A DNA stretch of 64,000 nucleotides from NCBI RefSeq assembly GCF_900105385.1, contig NZ_LT629772.1, positions 3,658,001 through 3,722,000 of the forward strand, read 5' to 3'. This DNA comes from Microlunatus soli (GTDB lineage: Bacteria; Actinomycetota; Actinomycetes; Propionibacteriales; Propionibacteriaceae). Position 1 is the stretch's first letter. Each line of letters starts with the position of its first letter. Below are positions 25,360 to 34,120 of this stretch, piece after piece. Under the pieces are notes generated by a model. It saw only the letters and a program-made list of their open reading frames with translations, ran no database searches and was not told the DNA's origin. The position numbers and the translations under genes were made by a program.

Positions 25360-25420
25360 GCCGACCTGTCAGTTTCTCCCCGACATGCCCGGCGTGTCGG
25401 GGAGAAACTGACGGGTCGGC
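25360..25420. repeat. 26-bp inverted repeat (large hairpin)
   Basis: Arms at 25360-25385 and 25395-25420 are complementary over 26 bp with one wobble, around a 9-nt loop. The arm core is GTCAGTTTCTCCCCGACA. It begins 27 bp after the DUF1992 stop, so it may serve as its terminator, but it is much longer than needed and could be a dispersed palindromic repeat of this genome. Confidence 0.65.
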
Positions 25421-25612
25421 CCTTTGGGGGAGTCGGGAGGCCGCCGACGACCCTTCCGGACCTGGTGTGAGGAGGTTCTGAGGTCGACGCTGCGTGGCGC
25501 CGGCTGATCTCCGACGGAGGTCTGCGGTCGGGGCGAACATGCGCGCCGGAGGGCGGGCCGGTACGCTTGTCCGGCGCGTCCCGACCGGGCACGGCCCGGG
25601 GTCGGTCGACGC

Positions 25613-25685
25613 GGGCCTCTAGCTCAATTGGCAGAGCAGCGGACTTTTAATCCGCGGGTTGTGGGTTCGAGTCCCACGGGGCCCA
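25613..25685 (+). tRNA. tRNA-Lys (TTT)
   Basis: The acceptor stem is GGGCCTC with GGGGCCC (with wobble), followed by D arm GCTC...GAGC, anticodon arm GCGGA-CTTTTAA-TCCGC (anticodon TTT), and T arm GTGGG-TTCGAGT-CCCAC. The discriminator is A. CCA is not encoded. Confidence 0.95.
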
Positions 25686-25922
25686 CCGATGCAAGCCCGC
25701 GGGGCGTTCGGGCAGCTCCGGTGAGAGCCCGATCGGCGGGGCTCGGACGTTGTTGGGCATATGTCATGAGCCCGCTTGATGAGTGTTGAGCTTCACAGAA
25801 ATCTCACAAACAGTCGCTGTTTGAATTGCGTCGAATTTGCCGTCTTCGGCTTGATCCCGTTCCTGTGTCGATTCTAATGTCAGTGCTGGTAATCGACCGA
25901 GGAATATTGAAAGGGGTCTTCA
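25686..25922. other. Intergenic region before the secreted Ala/Asp-rich gene
   Basis: This 237-bp stretch is less GC-rich than its surroundings towards its end and holds no gene. The promoter and an apparently long leader of the downstream secreted protein must be here. A purine-rich GAAAGGGG 7 nt before the ATG is its ribosome-binding site. Confidence 0.4.
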
Positions 25923-26396
25923 ATGAATGGAATGTCACGGACGCTCAAGGCGGCCGTCGCGGCCGGCGCTTTCGGTGTCGCGACCTTCGGTGGCGTGGCG
26001 AGCGCCAGCGCCGACGGGCTCGGTGACCTGGTCGGTGAAGGACTCTCGGCGAATGTTGCCGCGACCGTCGCCGCCGATGTCGCTGCCGACGCCCAGGCCG
26101 ACATCCAGGCGCAACTGAGCACTCAGGTCGGGGACGCGGTCGCCGCAGACGTTGCCGCGGATGCTGCAGCCGACATCGAATCCAGCGTGCAGGCCGACCT
26201 TGCTGCGGGTGTCGCCATCGATGACGCCGTCGAGGCCGACCTCGAGGCGGGTGTCGAGTCCGACATCGCCGCCGAGCTCGGTGTGGACGTCACTATCGAT
26301 CTCGACATCGTGGGCGACCTGCTGTCCGAGCTTCACTCGCTGCCGACCGGTGATCTGCCGACCGGAGACCTGCCGGACGTCGGCGGGCTCGCCTGA
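25923..26396 (+). CDS. Secreted Ala/Asp-rich protein, unknown function
   Basis: A 157-residue protein with a clear signal peptide (KAAVAAGAFGVATFGGVASA, cleaved about residue 30). The mature part is mostly Ala, Asp and Val in a loose repeat of the form A-A-D-V-A-A-D, continuing as aliphatic-Asp periods (DAVEADLEAG, DLDIVGDLL), and ends with two copies of LPTGD. The heptad-like spacing suggests an amphipathic acidic helix or coiled coil. No family is recognised. It has its own terminator, so it is monocistronic, with strong translation signals. Confidence 0.75.
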   Translation: MNGMSRTLKAAVAAGAFGVATFGGVASASADGLGDLVGEGLSANVAATVAADVAADAQADIQAQLSTQVGDAVAADVAADAAADIESSVQADLAAGVAIDDAVEADLEAGVESDIAAELGVDVTIDLDIVGDLLSELHSLPTGDLPTGDLPDVGGLA

Positions 26397-26412
26397 TCAA
26401 CATCTGAATACA

Positions 26413-26459
26413 CCGAAGCCGACCGTCGAAGCCCCTCGGGGATCGCGGTCGGCTTTCGG
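26413..26459 (+). terminator. Terminator of the Ala/Asp-rich gene
   Basis: CCGAAGCCGACCG pairs with CGGTCGGCTTTCGG across a ~20-nt GC-rich insert that has its own small CCCCTCGGGG hairpin. It begins 17 bp after the stop codon. Confidence 0.75.
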
Positions 26460-26625
26460 TATCCGACACCAGATGCCTTTAATCAGCGGCGGCGCATTGA
26501 TGAATTGAAATGCATTTGCCGAATTCAGGAGCTTTATCCACGCGCCGAATTCTCGTCGGTGAGCCGGCTCGGAGGTCGACCTGTCGACCCTCGCGGCAGT
26601 GTGATGCAGACCACGCTCCTGGGTC

Positions 26626-26771
26626 GGAAGCCGGACAACTTGACGTTTGGCGGCGTCCAGGTGCGTGCGGCGCAAGGACGGCGAGGGAAGGGCTACCGGG
26701 CGTAACGCGACCGAGCCGGACGCCGCGATGTGCGCGTCTGGGCGCCGCCAACGTCAAGGAATCCGGATTCC
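26626..26771. repeat. Imperfect inverted repeat, possible small mobile remnant
   Basis: The left arm (about 26626-26672) and the right arm (about 26731-26771) match as inverted copies in blocks: GGAA-CCGGA, CTTGACGT, TGGCGGCG and CCAG, with small gaps. The ~58-bp centre is GC-rich and has no gene. It fills most of the gap before the oxidoreductase gene and ends 15 bp before that start codon, so it may affect expression. Confidence 0.4.
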
Positions 26772-26785
26772 CGCCCACTAGGTTG

Positions 26786-28486
26786 ATGTCCATGTCGCAA
26801 CCGACGTCAGGGGCGCGGCCGGATCGTCGTCCGGCCATCGTGTTGGTGTCGGCGGAATACTCCGACCGGATGATGGCGGAGTTCTGCCGCTACGAGAGGG
26901 ACTACGAACTGCACGCTGCCCGGTCACATGCCGAGGCGTCGGCCGTGATCGGCGAGCTGGTGGCCGCCGGGGTACCGATCGCACTGTTCGCGGCCGATTC
27001 CCGGCTGCCGGATGCTCCGATCCTGGCGGCCTTCGCCGACTGGCGGGCGGCGGTGCCGACCTCGCGGCGGGTGATCATCGCGCCGGTGGAGCGGTTCACC
27101 GGCGATGCGCCGGGCCTGCGGATCGGGATGGCGACGGGCAAGTACGACGCGTACCTGCTGCTGCCCCGCGGTCCGCGGGACGAGGAGTTCCACCACGCGA
27201 TCACCGACCTACTGTCGGACTGGGGGTCAACCGTTCCCGACCCCGAAGCGCTGACCGCCAAGATCATCGCACCGCCGAACTCGCTTCCTGCGTTGGAGAT
27301 CCGTGACTTCTTCGACCGGATGGGAATGCCGAATCGCCGGTACGACCCGGACAGCGAAGTGGGGCACCACGTCCGCGAGCAGTTCCCAGCCGACGTCGAC
27401 TACCCGCTCGTCTGGTCGATGGTCCGAGATCCGATCGCTCCGCGATCGGTCAGCGACGTCGCACGATCGATCTACGGCACACCGGACGCGGTCAGCGTGC
27501 CCGGCGTCGTCGACCTGGCCGTGATCGGAGCTGGTCCGGCAGGCCTGGCGGCAGCCGTGTACGGGGCATCGGAGGGACTGTCGACCGTCGTCCTGGAATC
27601 CGGCGCGATCGGTGGCCAGGCCGGAACCAGCTCGATGATCAGGAACTACCTCGGATTCCCGCGCGGTATCTCCGGGATGCGGCTCGCGCAACGCGCCCGG
27701 AATCAGGCGCTGCGCTTCGGCGCTCAGTTCTTCACCGGTTGGCCGGTGCTCGGACTGGAGGCGGGGGCGCCGCACGAGTTGATCACCGATGGTGGTCGGG
27801 TGCGAGCTCGGTCGGCGGTGATCGCCGCCGGTGTGCGTTACCGGAAGTTGGGCGTGGAGCCGATCGAGGCGCTGGTCGGATCGGGCGTCAACTACGGCGC
27901 CGCACTGACCGCGGCCCGCGAGCTGGAGGGCCGTGACGTGGTGGTCGTCGGAGGTGGCAACTCCGCCGGACAGGCAGCCGTCCACCTGGCCCGATTCTGC
28001 CGGTCGGTCCGGCTGGTGGTCCGACGGTCCGGACTGGAGGAGACGATGTCGTCCTATCTGATCGGCGAGATCTCTTTCACCTCCCGGATCACCGTGCAGA
28101 CCGACGCCCGGATCGTCGACGGTGGTGGGGACCCGAGTCTGGAGTGGGTCTGCCTGGAGGACCAGCGCACCGGCGAGCGACAGACCCTGCCTGTCGCCGG
28201 GCTGTTCCTGCTGCTGGGAGCGGAACCACAGACCGACTGGCTACCGAGTAGCCTCGCCCGCGATGATCATGGATTCGTGCTCACCGGACGAGATGTTCCG
28301 CAGTCGGCCTGGGACGGCGGACTGCCACCCCCGGATCTGGCGAGTACGGTGCCGGGCATCTTCGCGGTCGGGGACATCCGGGCCGGCTCGATGAAGCGCG
28401 TCGCCTCGGCCAGCGGTGAGGGAGCTTCGGTGGTTCCGCTGGTGCACCGCTGGCTCGCCGACGCTCCGGCGGTGAGTACGCCGTGA
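26786..28486 (+). CDS. FAD/NAD(P) oxidoreductase with N-terminal receiver-like domain
   Basis: A 566-residue two-part protein. Residues 1-~150 resemble a response-regulator fold (RPAIVLVSAEYSDRMMAEF, LFAADSRLPDAP). Residues ~240-566 are a thioredoxin-reductase-like flavoenzyme: FAD loop VIGAGPAGLAAAVYG, GGQAGTSSMIRNYLGFP, NAD(P) loop VVVVGGGNSAGQAA and the second FAD motif FAVGDIRAG. The CxxC disulfide of true thioredoxin reductases is absent, so its electron acceptor is something else, as in ferredoxin-NADP reductase relatives. Fused response regulator/TrxR proteins of this layout are known in actinobacteria. ATG 26786 is chosen since upstream codons run into the inverted repeat. Its stop overlaps the DinB gene start (GTGA). 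Confidence 0.85.
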   Translation: MSMSQPTSGARPDRRPAIVLVSAEYSDRMMAEFCRYERDYELHAARSHAEASAVIGELVAAGVPIALFAADSRLPDAPILAAFADWRAAVPTSRRVIIAPVERFTGDAPGLRIGMATGKYDAYLLLPRGPRDEEFHHAITDLLSDWGSTVPDPEALTAKIIAPPNSLPALEIRDFFDRMGMPNRRYDPDSEVGHHVREQFPADVDYPLVWSMVRDPIAPRSVSDVARSIYGTPDAVSVPGVVDLAVIGAGPAGLAAAVYGASEGLSTVVLESGAIGGQAGTSSMIRNYLGFPRGISGMRLAQRARNQALRFGAQFFTGWPVLGLEAGAPHELITDGGRVRARSAVIAAGVRYRKLGVEPIEALVGSGVNYGAALTAARELEGRDVVVVGGGNSAGQAAVHLARFCRSVRLVVRRSGLEETMSSYLIGEISFTSRITVQTDARIVDGGGDPSLEWVCLEDQRTGERQTLPVAGLFLLLGAEPQTDWLPSSLARDDHGFVLTGRDVPQSAWDGGLPPPDLASTVPGIFAVGDIRAGSMKRVASASGEGASVVPLVHRWLADAPAVSTP

Positions 28487-29001
28487 CCTCCTCCGAGCAG
28501 GTCCAGGCCCCGCCAGCGCTGCCTGCGCCCGGCGGTACCGCCGACGAACGCACCGCCCTGGAGGGATTCCTGGAGCAGTACCGGGCGATCGTCCTTCGCA
28601 AGGTCGTCGGTCTGACCGATCAGCAGGCCCGCCGACAGCTGGTCGCATCGCAGACCACCGTCGCCGGGCTGATCCGGCATCTGCGCTGGGTCGAGGATGC
28701 CTGGTTCGTCGAGGTCCTGGACGGCGGTCGACGTCCGTCCTGGCGGGACGAGGACCCGGAGTGGCAGTTCCGATCCGGCGACGAATCGTTGGCCGAGTTG
28801 ATCAACGAATACCAGCAGGCCTGCGAACGGTCCAGGACGATCGCCGCCGACCATGCCCTCGACGACACGGGACAGCACTGGCGCTTCGGCGCCGTGTCAT
28901 TGCGCTGGATCTATGTCCACATGATCGAGGAACTCGCGCGGCACGCTGGTCACCTGGACATCCTGCGTGAGCAGTTGGACGGCCGGAGCGGATTCGACTG
29001 A
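28483..29001 (+). CDS. DinB/DUF664 family protein
   Basis: A 172-residue four-helix-bundle protein of the DinB superfamily, which includes mycothiol- and bacillithiol-dependent enzymes. The metal-binding His pattern is visible: HLRWVEDAWF in helix 2 and HMIEELARHAGHLDILREQ in the last helix. The GTG start overlaps the stop of the flavoprotein gene, so the two are translated together. The pairing with an NAD(P)-dependent flavoenzyme suggests a thiol redox or detoxification function, which is inference. Confidence 0.85.
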   Translation: MTSSEQVQAPPALPAPGGTADERTALEGFLEQYRAIVLRKVVGLTDQQARRQLVASQTTVAGLIRHLRWVEDAWFVEVLDGGRRPSWRDEDPEWQFRSGDESLAELINEYQQACERSRTIAADHALDDTGQHWRFGAVSLRWIYVHMIEELARHAGHLDILREQLDGRSGFD

Positions 29002-29076
29002 TCGATCATCGATCGATGTCGGTCGATCGGTGCAAATCGGTAGCGGCCCGAAGCGCTCGTCCCTAACCTGGCGACA

Positions 29077-29847
29077 GTGAACGAGGACATGCAGGTGGTC
29101 GAGCAGAACCGGCTCTACTGGGAGGCGATTGCGCCCGGCCGGCTCGGCGAATCGATCGAATTCCTCCGTTCCGGTGGTTCCGCGCTCACCGACGACGAGC
29201 TTGCACTGATCGGCGACCCGACCGGACTGCGGGTGCTGCAGTTGGCCTGCTCGGTCGGCGACGAGTCGCTGACGCTTGCCCGCAACGGTGCACAGGTGAC
29301 CGCGGTGGACCTCGCCGAGGGTCACCTGCGGACCGGACGGCAGAAGGCCGCCGCGCTCGGCGTCAAGATCAACTTCCTCCGGCAGGACATGATGGCGTTG
29401 GCGCCTGAGCTGGCCGGCTTCGATCGGGTGTTGATCTCCGGCGGTGGTCTGTGCTGGGTGCCCGACCTCGACCGGTGGGCCGTCGACGTCGCCGGCCGGC
29501 TGACGCCGGGTGGTCGCATCGTGATCAGTGAGCATCATCCGCTCTGGGAGGTGTTGACCGTCAACGGCGAGAACTCGCTGCTGGTCAGTGCCGACTACTT
29601 CGGGCAGGGCCGGGACGGGTACACCGACCCGATGAAGGCACCGCAGGTGACCTGGGGCTCGACCGCGGAGTTGCCGGAGCACCGCAGCTTCGTCTGGGGG
29701 ATCGGCGCCGTCGTGACGGCCTTGGTTGCGGCCGGGCTGATGATCGAATCGTTGCGCGAGTGGGCTGCCCCGGACATGTATCCCGGCCTCGGAACGGTCG
29801 CCGACAGGATCCCGTCGGCCTACCTGCTCTCCGCGGCCCGGCCATGA
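29077..29847 (+). CDS. Class I SAM-dependent methyltransferase
   Basis: A 256-residue soluble methyltransferase. Motif I is LRVLQLACSVGDESL, motif II is VTAVDLAEGHL, a motif III-like GFDRVLISGGGL follows, and post-motif strands have LTPGGRIVISEHHPL. Substrate unknown. The GTG at 29077 is used. ATG 29089 is a possible alternative. Its stop overlaps the ATG of an ABC exporter gene (ATGA), so the methyltransferase and the exporter are coupled, a common arrangement when a small molecule is modified and then pumped out. Confidence 0.82.
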   Translation: MNEDMQVVEQNRLYWEAIAPGRLGESIEFLRSGGSALTDDELALIGDPTGLRVLQLACSVGDESLTLARNGAQVTAVDLAEGHLRTGRQKAAALGVKINFLRQDMMALAPELAGFDRVLISGGGLCWVPDLDRWAVDVAGRLTPGGRIVISEHHPLWEVLTVNGENSLLVSADYFGQGRDGYTDPMKAPQVTWGSTAELPEHRSFVWGIGAVVTALVAAGLMIESLREWAAPDMYPGLGTVADRIPSAYLLSAARP

Positions 29848-31613
29848 ATGACGTACCCGACGACGGTGATCATCATCGAGGTGGTGCGGCCTGGGCTGCT
29901 CTGCGCAGCTCTGCCTTCGCCATCGGCCAGGCCTGGCGCTGGACGCCCGGGTGGTTGATCAAACTGATCATCGTCCAGTTGCTGGCGGCCATCACGCCGG
30001 CCGGTCAGGTCGTGGTCGTCGCCTGGCTGGTCCGCGTCGCCGCAGACGGATTCGCGGCCTACCTGCTCCCGCTGCTGTTGTTGTGTGCGTTGATCGGCCT
30101 GTCCCAGGTGCTCGGTGATCTCTCCCGGATGACCGATCAACGGATCCGCAACCGACTGCGTCGCCGCTATCAAGATCAACTGATGCGGGCGATCGCGCGG
30201 ATGTCGCCGCAGCAGCTGGCCGACGAGCAGCTGAGCTCGCTGATCCAAGCCTGCCGAGGAGCGTTGTTCGACATCGGTCGCCTGGTCGTCCAGGTGATCA
30301 CCGCGGTCGCGGCCGTGATCACCGCCGTGTCCCTGTGTGCCTCGGTCTGGGTGATCAGCCCGATCGCCGGCATCCTGGTCGTCGCCGCCCTGCTCCCCAG
30401 CCTGATGATCTTCGGCTGGCAGGCAGCGATGCAGGACCGGGCGTTCGTGCCGGTAGCCCGGTGGCAGCGCCGCACCGACTACCGGGTCGAGCAGCTGATC
30501 GGTCAACGCAGCGCCACCGAGCTGGCCACCTTGGGGTCCGGTCATCAGGTGGCGGAGTTGGCCGATGAGGGGCAACAGCAGGCCGACCGGTTGATCGACC
30601 GGATCCTGGTGCTACTGACTCGCGGTGACCTGGTCGGGGCTGCGACCACGGCCGGCCTACTGGCTGCCGCCCTGGCCGGGATCCTCGCCGGCGGCGCCGG
30701 AGGTGCGGGTGTGTCGGCCGGCATTCTCGGTGTCCTGGCAGGCCTGACCGCGACCCGGGGCGCCGGCTTCGCCTACGGCGATCTGATGGCGATCGCTCCC
30801 AAGGTCGGCGCCTTTCGTCGACTGGTCGGCGCGGTGCCCGGTGCTGCGGATCGGTCGGATCAGCAGGTCGTGGGAGATGTGGCCACCATGGAGGCCGACG
30901 ATCTGACGGTGACCTATCCCGGCGCCGTACATCCCGCGCTGGACGGGTTCAGCATCCGCGTCGAGCGGGGCAGGATCATCGCGCTGGTCGGCGCCAACGG
31001 CGCGGGCAAGACGACGGCGGTCAACGCGTTGCTCGGCACCGTCGACTGTGATCGCGGCACGGTGTGCATCGACGGCACCGACCTTGCCGGCACCACCTCG
31101 GCCGGACGGTTGGCGCACTTCGGCCTGCTCACCCAGGAGTTCGGCCGCTACGAGTTCACCGTGGACCAGAGCGTACGGCTCGGTCGTCCGGACGGTGTGG
31201 CATCGGAGGAGGAGGTCTGGGCGGCTCTGGATTCGGCGCACCTCGCCGACCGGATCCGAGAGTTGCCCGATGGCCTGCACACCCAGCTCGGCCCGCAGTT
31301 CGGAGGCGTCGGGCTGTCCGGCGGTCAGTGGCAGCGACTCGCGCTGGCGCGGATCTACCTCCGGGGTGCCGGGATCTGGGTGCTGGACGAACCGACATCG
31401 GCGATCGACGCGGAGGCCGAACAGCAGATCTTCGCCGAGTTGCAGCGGACCAAGGCCGACCGGATCACCATCGTCGTCTCGCACCGCGCTTGGACCTTGA
31501 AAGGGATGGACCGCATCTATGTCCTGGACGGCGGCAGGGTCGTCGAACAGGGCGGTTACGAGGAACTGCTCGCAGCTCGCGGACGGTTCGCCGAGATCTT
31601 CTCCGAGCAGTAG
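29844..31613 (+). CDS. ABC exporter, fused membrane and ATPase domains
   Basis: A 589-residue half-transporter. Six predicted membrane helices lie in residues ~30-330 (for example LIKLIIVQLLAAITPAGQVV and a Gly/Ala-rich AGILAGGAGGAGVSAGILG). A C-terminal ATPase has Walker A GANGAGKTT, signature LSGGQWQR, Walker B VLDEPTSAID and H-loop SHR. This is the exporter type that works as a homo- or heterodimer to move lipids, peptides or drugs out of the cell. No partner half is adjacent, so it may be a homodimer. It is coupled to the upstream methyltransferase. Confidence 0.87.
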   Translation: MNDVPDDGDHHRGGAAWAALRSSAFAIGQAWRWTPGWLIKLIIVQLLAAITPAGQVVVVAWLVRVAADGFAAYLLPLLLLCALIGLSQVLGDLSRMTDQRIRNRLRRRYQDQLMRAIARMSPQQLADEQLSSLIQACRGALFDIGRLVVQVITAVAAVITAVSLCASVWVISPIAGILVVAALLPSLMIFGWQAAMQDRAFVPVARWQRRTDYRVEQLIGQRSATELATLGSGHQVAELADEGQQQADRLIDRILVLLTRGDLVGAATTAGLLAAALAGILAGGAGGAGVSAGILGVLAGLTATRGAGFAYGDLMAIAPKVGAFRRLVGAVPGAADRSDQQVVGDVATMEADDLTVTYPGAVHPALDGFSIRVERGRIIALVGANGAGKTTAVNALLGTVDCDRGTVCIDGTDLAGTTSAGRLAHFGLLTQEFGRYEFTVDQSVRLGRPDGVASEEEVWAALDSAHLADRIRELPDGLHTQLGPQFGGVGLSGGQWQRLALARIYLRGAGIWVLDEPTSAIDAEAEQQIFAELQRTKADRITIVVSHRAWTLKGMDRIYVLDGGRVVEQGGYEELLAARGRFAEIFSEQ

Positions 31614-31666
31614 CGCAGCAGCCGACGCCGGCCGCCCGACACCTGACCGGTTCCGGCGATATGTCG

Positions 31667-31741
31667 ACATGTACGCTGCGCAGCGGTTCCCGCATGAATC
31701 GTCGCGACGACAACCCGTATGAAGCGTCGACACGACGACCC
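31667..31741. promoter_or_regulatory. Three 25-bp phased palindromic units upstream of sugar operon 1
   Basis: Three consecutive 25-bp units (31667, 31692 and 31717), each starting CATG or TATG and ending CCC, each carry a 10-bp palindrome at the same place: GCTGCGCAGC (31675), CGTCGCGACG (31700) and the near-palindrome CGTCGACACG (31725). Units 2 and 3 are about 80% identical, and unit 1 is more diverged. The fixed spacing puts the centres on nearly the same DNA face. It looks like a multi-site operator for the downstream operon, which has no regulator gene of its own here. Confidence 0.5.
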
Positions 31742-31778
31742 GTGTCCGGCGGGAAATGATCGCAGCGAGGTGGAATCT

Positions 31779-33176
31779 GTGCCAGGGTCCGGGAGTCGCC
31801 GGCAACCGCAGCAAGACCGAACCCGGATGGACCGCCGACGATTACTCGGCTACTCCGCTGCCGGGCTGGCCGGGGCCGGTCTGGCCACCACAGGGCTGAG
31901 TGCCTGTGCGCCGCCGGCCGCGCCGAGGGTGAACACCGAACCCGCCATCCCGCCGGCCTCCGGCAAGATCAAACTCACCTACTGGGCGTGGCTGAAGGAC
32001 CTGCAGAAGGTCTGTGACATCTGGAACGCCGAGCACCCCGAGGTCGAGGTCGAGGCCGTCTGGATCCCGGGCGGCAACGACGGCGGCTATCAGAAGATGT
32101 TTGCGGCGCTGGCCTCCGGCGGTGGTCCGGACATCGGGCAGATCGAGATGCGGACCGTCCCGCAATACCTGCTGGTGAACGGATTGGTCGACCTGAGCCG
32201 CTACGGGATCGAGCAGTACGCCGATCGCTACAACGAGGCGATCTGGAATCAGTGCACCTTCGACGGCAGCACCTACGCCGTGCCACAGGACTCCGGTCCG
32301 ACGGCCTTCTACTACCAGACCGAGTCGTTGCGGCAGGTCGGCGCGGAACCACCGAAGACCTGGGACGCCTGGGCCGAGCTGGCCGTCGAGATCCGCAAGA
32401 CCGGCAAGTCCAACTACCTGGAATGCTTCGACGTCAGCGATCCGTCCGGCTTCGTCAGCTACGTCACCCAGGCGGGAGCCTCCTGGTTCACCCCGGGCGA
32501 CGACGGCTGGCGGGTCGACATGACCGACGAAGCCACCATGGAGGTCGCCCGATTCTTCGACCGGGCGATCGACAAGGATCTGGTGAACACCGGCTTCGGA
32601 GCGTTCTCGCCGGGCTGGACGGCGGCCGCAGCGGCCGGCCAGATCGCGGCGGTCACCAACGCCAGTTGGGGTGACGCGCTGATCCAGACCGTCGGCGGCG
32701 GCGAAGGCAAATGGAAGGTCGCACCGATGCAACGGTGGTCCTTCGGCGGCTACGGATCCTCCCAGCTCGGCGGCTCGACCGCGGCCGTGCTGGCCACCAG
32801 CAAGCATCCGAAGGAAGCGATGGAGTTCGCCGTCTGGATGACCACCAGCAAGGAGGGCATCGACGCGATGGTCGAGCACTGCGGCATCGGCTGGTCACCC
32901 AACGACGCCTACATCGGCGCCAGCCGGGAGAAGCCCAGCCCTTGGTTCAGCGGCCAGAGCTACAACACCGAGATCTTCAAACCTGCTGCCCAACAACAGA
33001 ATCGCCGCTGGACCTGGTGTCCGATCACCCAACAACTGTTCAACATCCTCGGCGACGGGTTCCGGCAGAAGCTGACCGACGGCAAGACGTTGGTGGACAG
33101 CGTCGTCCAGGCCCAGGACCGGGTGCTGGAAACGATGCGGCAGATGGGTCTCAGCGTCACGGCGGCCGCCCGATGA
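31779..33176 (+). CDS. Sugar ABC transporter substrate-binding lipoprotein
   Basis: A 465-residue extracellular solute-binding protein (family 1). The N-terminus has a twin-arginine-like MDRRRLLG, a hydrophobic stretch and the lipobox LSAC, so it is a Tat-exported lipoprotein. Then comes the binding fold with LTYWAWLKDLQKV, PDIGQIEMR and YAVPQDSGPTAFYY. The start is GTG 31779 with GCGAGG upstream. ATG 31827 would still keep the RR motif but lacks a ribosome-binding site. Its stop overlaps the first permease gene. The substrate is probably an oligosaccharide or glycoside but is not deducible. Confidence 0.9.
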   Translation: MPGSGSRRQPQQDRTRMDRRRLLGYSAAGLAGAGLATTGLSACAPPAAPRVNTEPAIPPASGKIKLTYWAWLKDLQKVCDIWNAEHPEVEVEAVWIPGGNDGGYQKMFAALASGGGPDIGQIEMRTVPQYLLVNGLVDLSRYGIEQYADRYNEAIWNQCTFDGSTYAVPQDSGPTAFYYQTESLRQVGAEPPKTWDAWAELAVEIRKTGKSNYLECFDVSDPSGFVSYVTQAGASWFTPGDDGWRVDMTDEATMEVARFFDRAIDKDLVNTGFGAFSPGWTAAAAAGQIAAVTNASWGDALIQTVGGGEGKWKVAPMQRWSFGGYGSSQLGGSTAAVLATSKHPKEAMEFAVWMTTSKEGIDAMVEHCGIGWSPNDAYIGASREKPSPWFSGQSYNTEIFKPAAQQQNRRWTWCPITQQLFNILGDGFRQKLTDGKTLVDSVVQAQDRVLETMRQMGLSVTAAAR

Positions 33177-34120
33177 GCGCCGCGAGCAGCACCCGAGATC
33201 ACCAGCGGCAGTCCAGCGGCGATCGGCCGAAGGGCAGCCGAGCCCAGCAGCGGGCGCCCTGGATCCTGATGACGCCGTTCCTGCTGCTGTTCCTTCTCAC
33301 CTTCGTCGCGCCGATCATCTACGCGGTGGGTGAGAGCTTCACCCGTACCGAGCGCAGTGGCCTCTTCGGTGAGGCCGGGATCCATAGTTCGTTCGCCGGT
33401 TTCGCCAACTACGCGGCCGCGCTCGGCAACAGCAACTTCATCGGTTCGATCGGCCGGGTGTTGTTGTTCGGAGTCGTCCAGGTGCCGGTGATGATGATCG
33501 CCTGCACGGTGCTGGCACTGCTGCTGGAGTCGGCGGCGGCGAAGTGGCCGCAGTTCTTCCGTGCGGCCTACTTCCTGCCGTACGGGGTGCCGGGCGTGAT
33601 CGCCACCATCCTGTGGTCCTTCCTGTACGTCCCCGGCATCAGCCCGATCATCGGGCTGCTGGCCAAGGTCGGGATCGAGGTGGACTTCCTCGGCCCGACG
33701 ACGGTGCTCTGGTCGATCGCCAACATCGTCACCTGGACCTACACCGGCTACAACATGTTGATCATCGTCGCCCAGCTGAAGTCGATCCCGGGTGAGATCT
33801 ACGAAGCGGCGCGGGTGGACGGCGCCGGTTCCTGGCGGATCGCCTGGACCATCCAACTGCCGTTGATCCGGCCTGCCCTGGTGTTGGGAACCGTGTTCTC
33901 GATCATCGGCACCCTGCAGCTCTTCGTCGAACCGCAGGTCCTGCAGACGGTCTCACCGTCGATCGACTCCGAGTACACGCCGAACCTGTCGGCGTACACC
34001 AATGCCTTTGCCTACAACGACTACGGGATCGCGTCGGCGCAAGCCGTGATCATCGCCCTGGCGGCCTTCGTGCTGTCCGCGATCTTCCTGGCCGTGACGA
34101 ACCGGAGGAGTGATCGATGA
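33173..34120 (+). CDS. Sugar ABC transporter permease (MalF type)
   Basis: A 315-residue inner-membrane permease with six helices, starting WILMTPFLLLFLLTFVAP, and the ATPase-docking EAA loop EIYEAARVDGAGSWRIAWTI. ATGA overlaps link it to the binding protein upstream and to the second permease downstream. No ATPase gene is present, so a shared MsiK-type ATPase encoded elsewhere probably drives it, as is usual for actinobacterial sugar transporters. Confidence 0.9.
   Translation: MSAASSTRDHQRQSSGDRPKGSRAQQRAPWILMTPFLLLFLLTFVAPIIYAVGESFTRTERSGLFGEAGIHSSFAGFANYAAALGNSNFIGSIGRVLLFGVVQVPVMMIACTVLALLLESAAAKWPQFFRAAYFLPYGVPGVIATILWSFLYVPGISPIIGLLAKVGIEVDFLGPTTVLWSIANIVTWTYTGYNMLIIVAQLKSIPGEIYEAARVDGAGSWRIAWTIQLPLIRPALVLGTVFSIIGTLQLFVEPQVLQTVSPSIDSEYTPNLSAYTNAFAYNDYGIASAQAVIIALAAFVLSAIFLAVTNRRSDR

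Noticed and set aside
26786-28486. True thioredoxin reductase
   Set aside because: The CxxC redox pair is missing, so only a related flavoenzyme is called.
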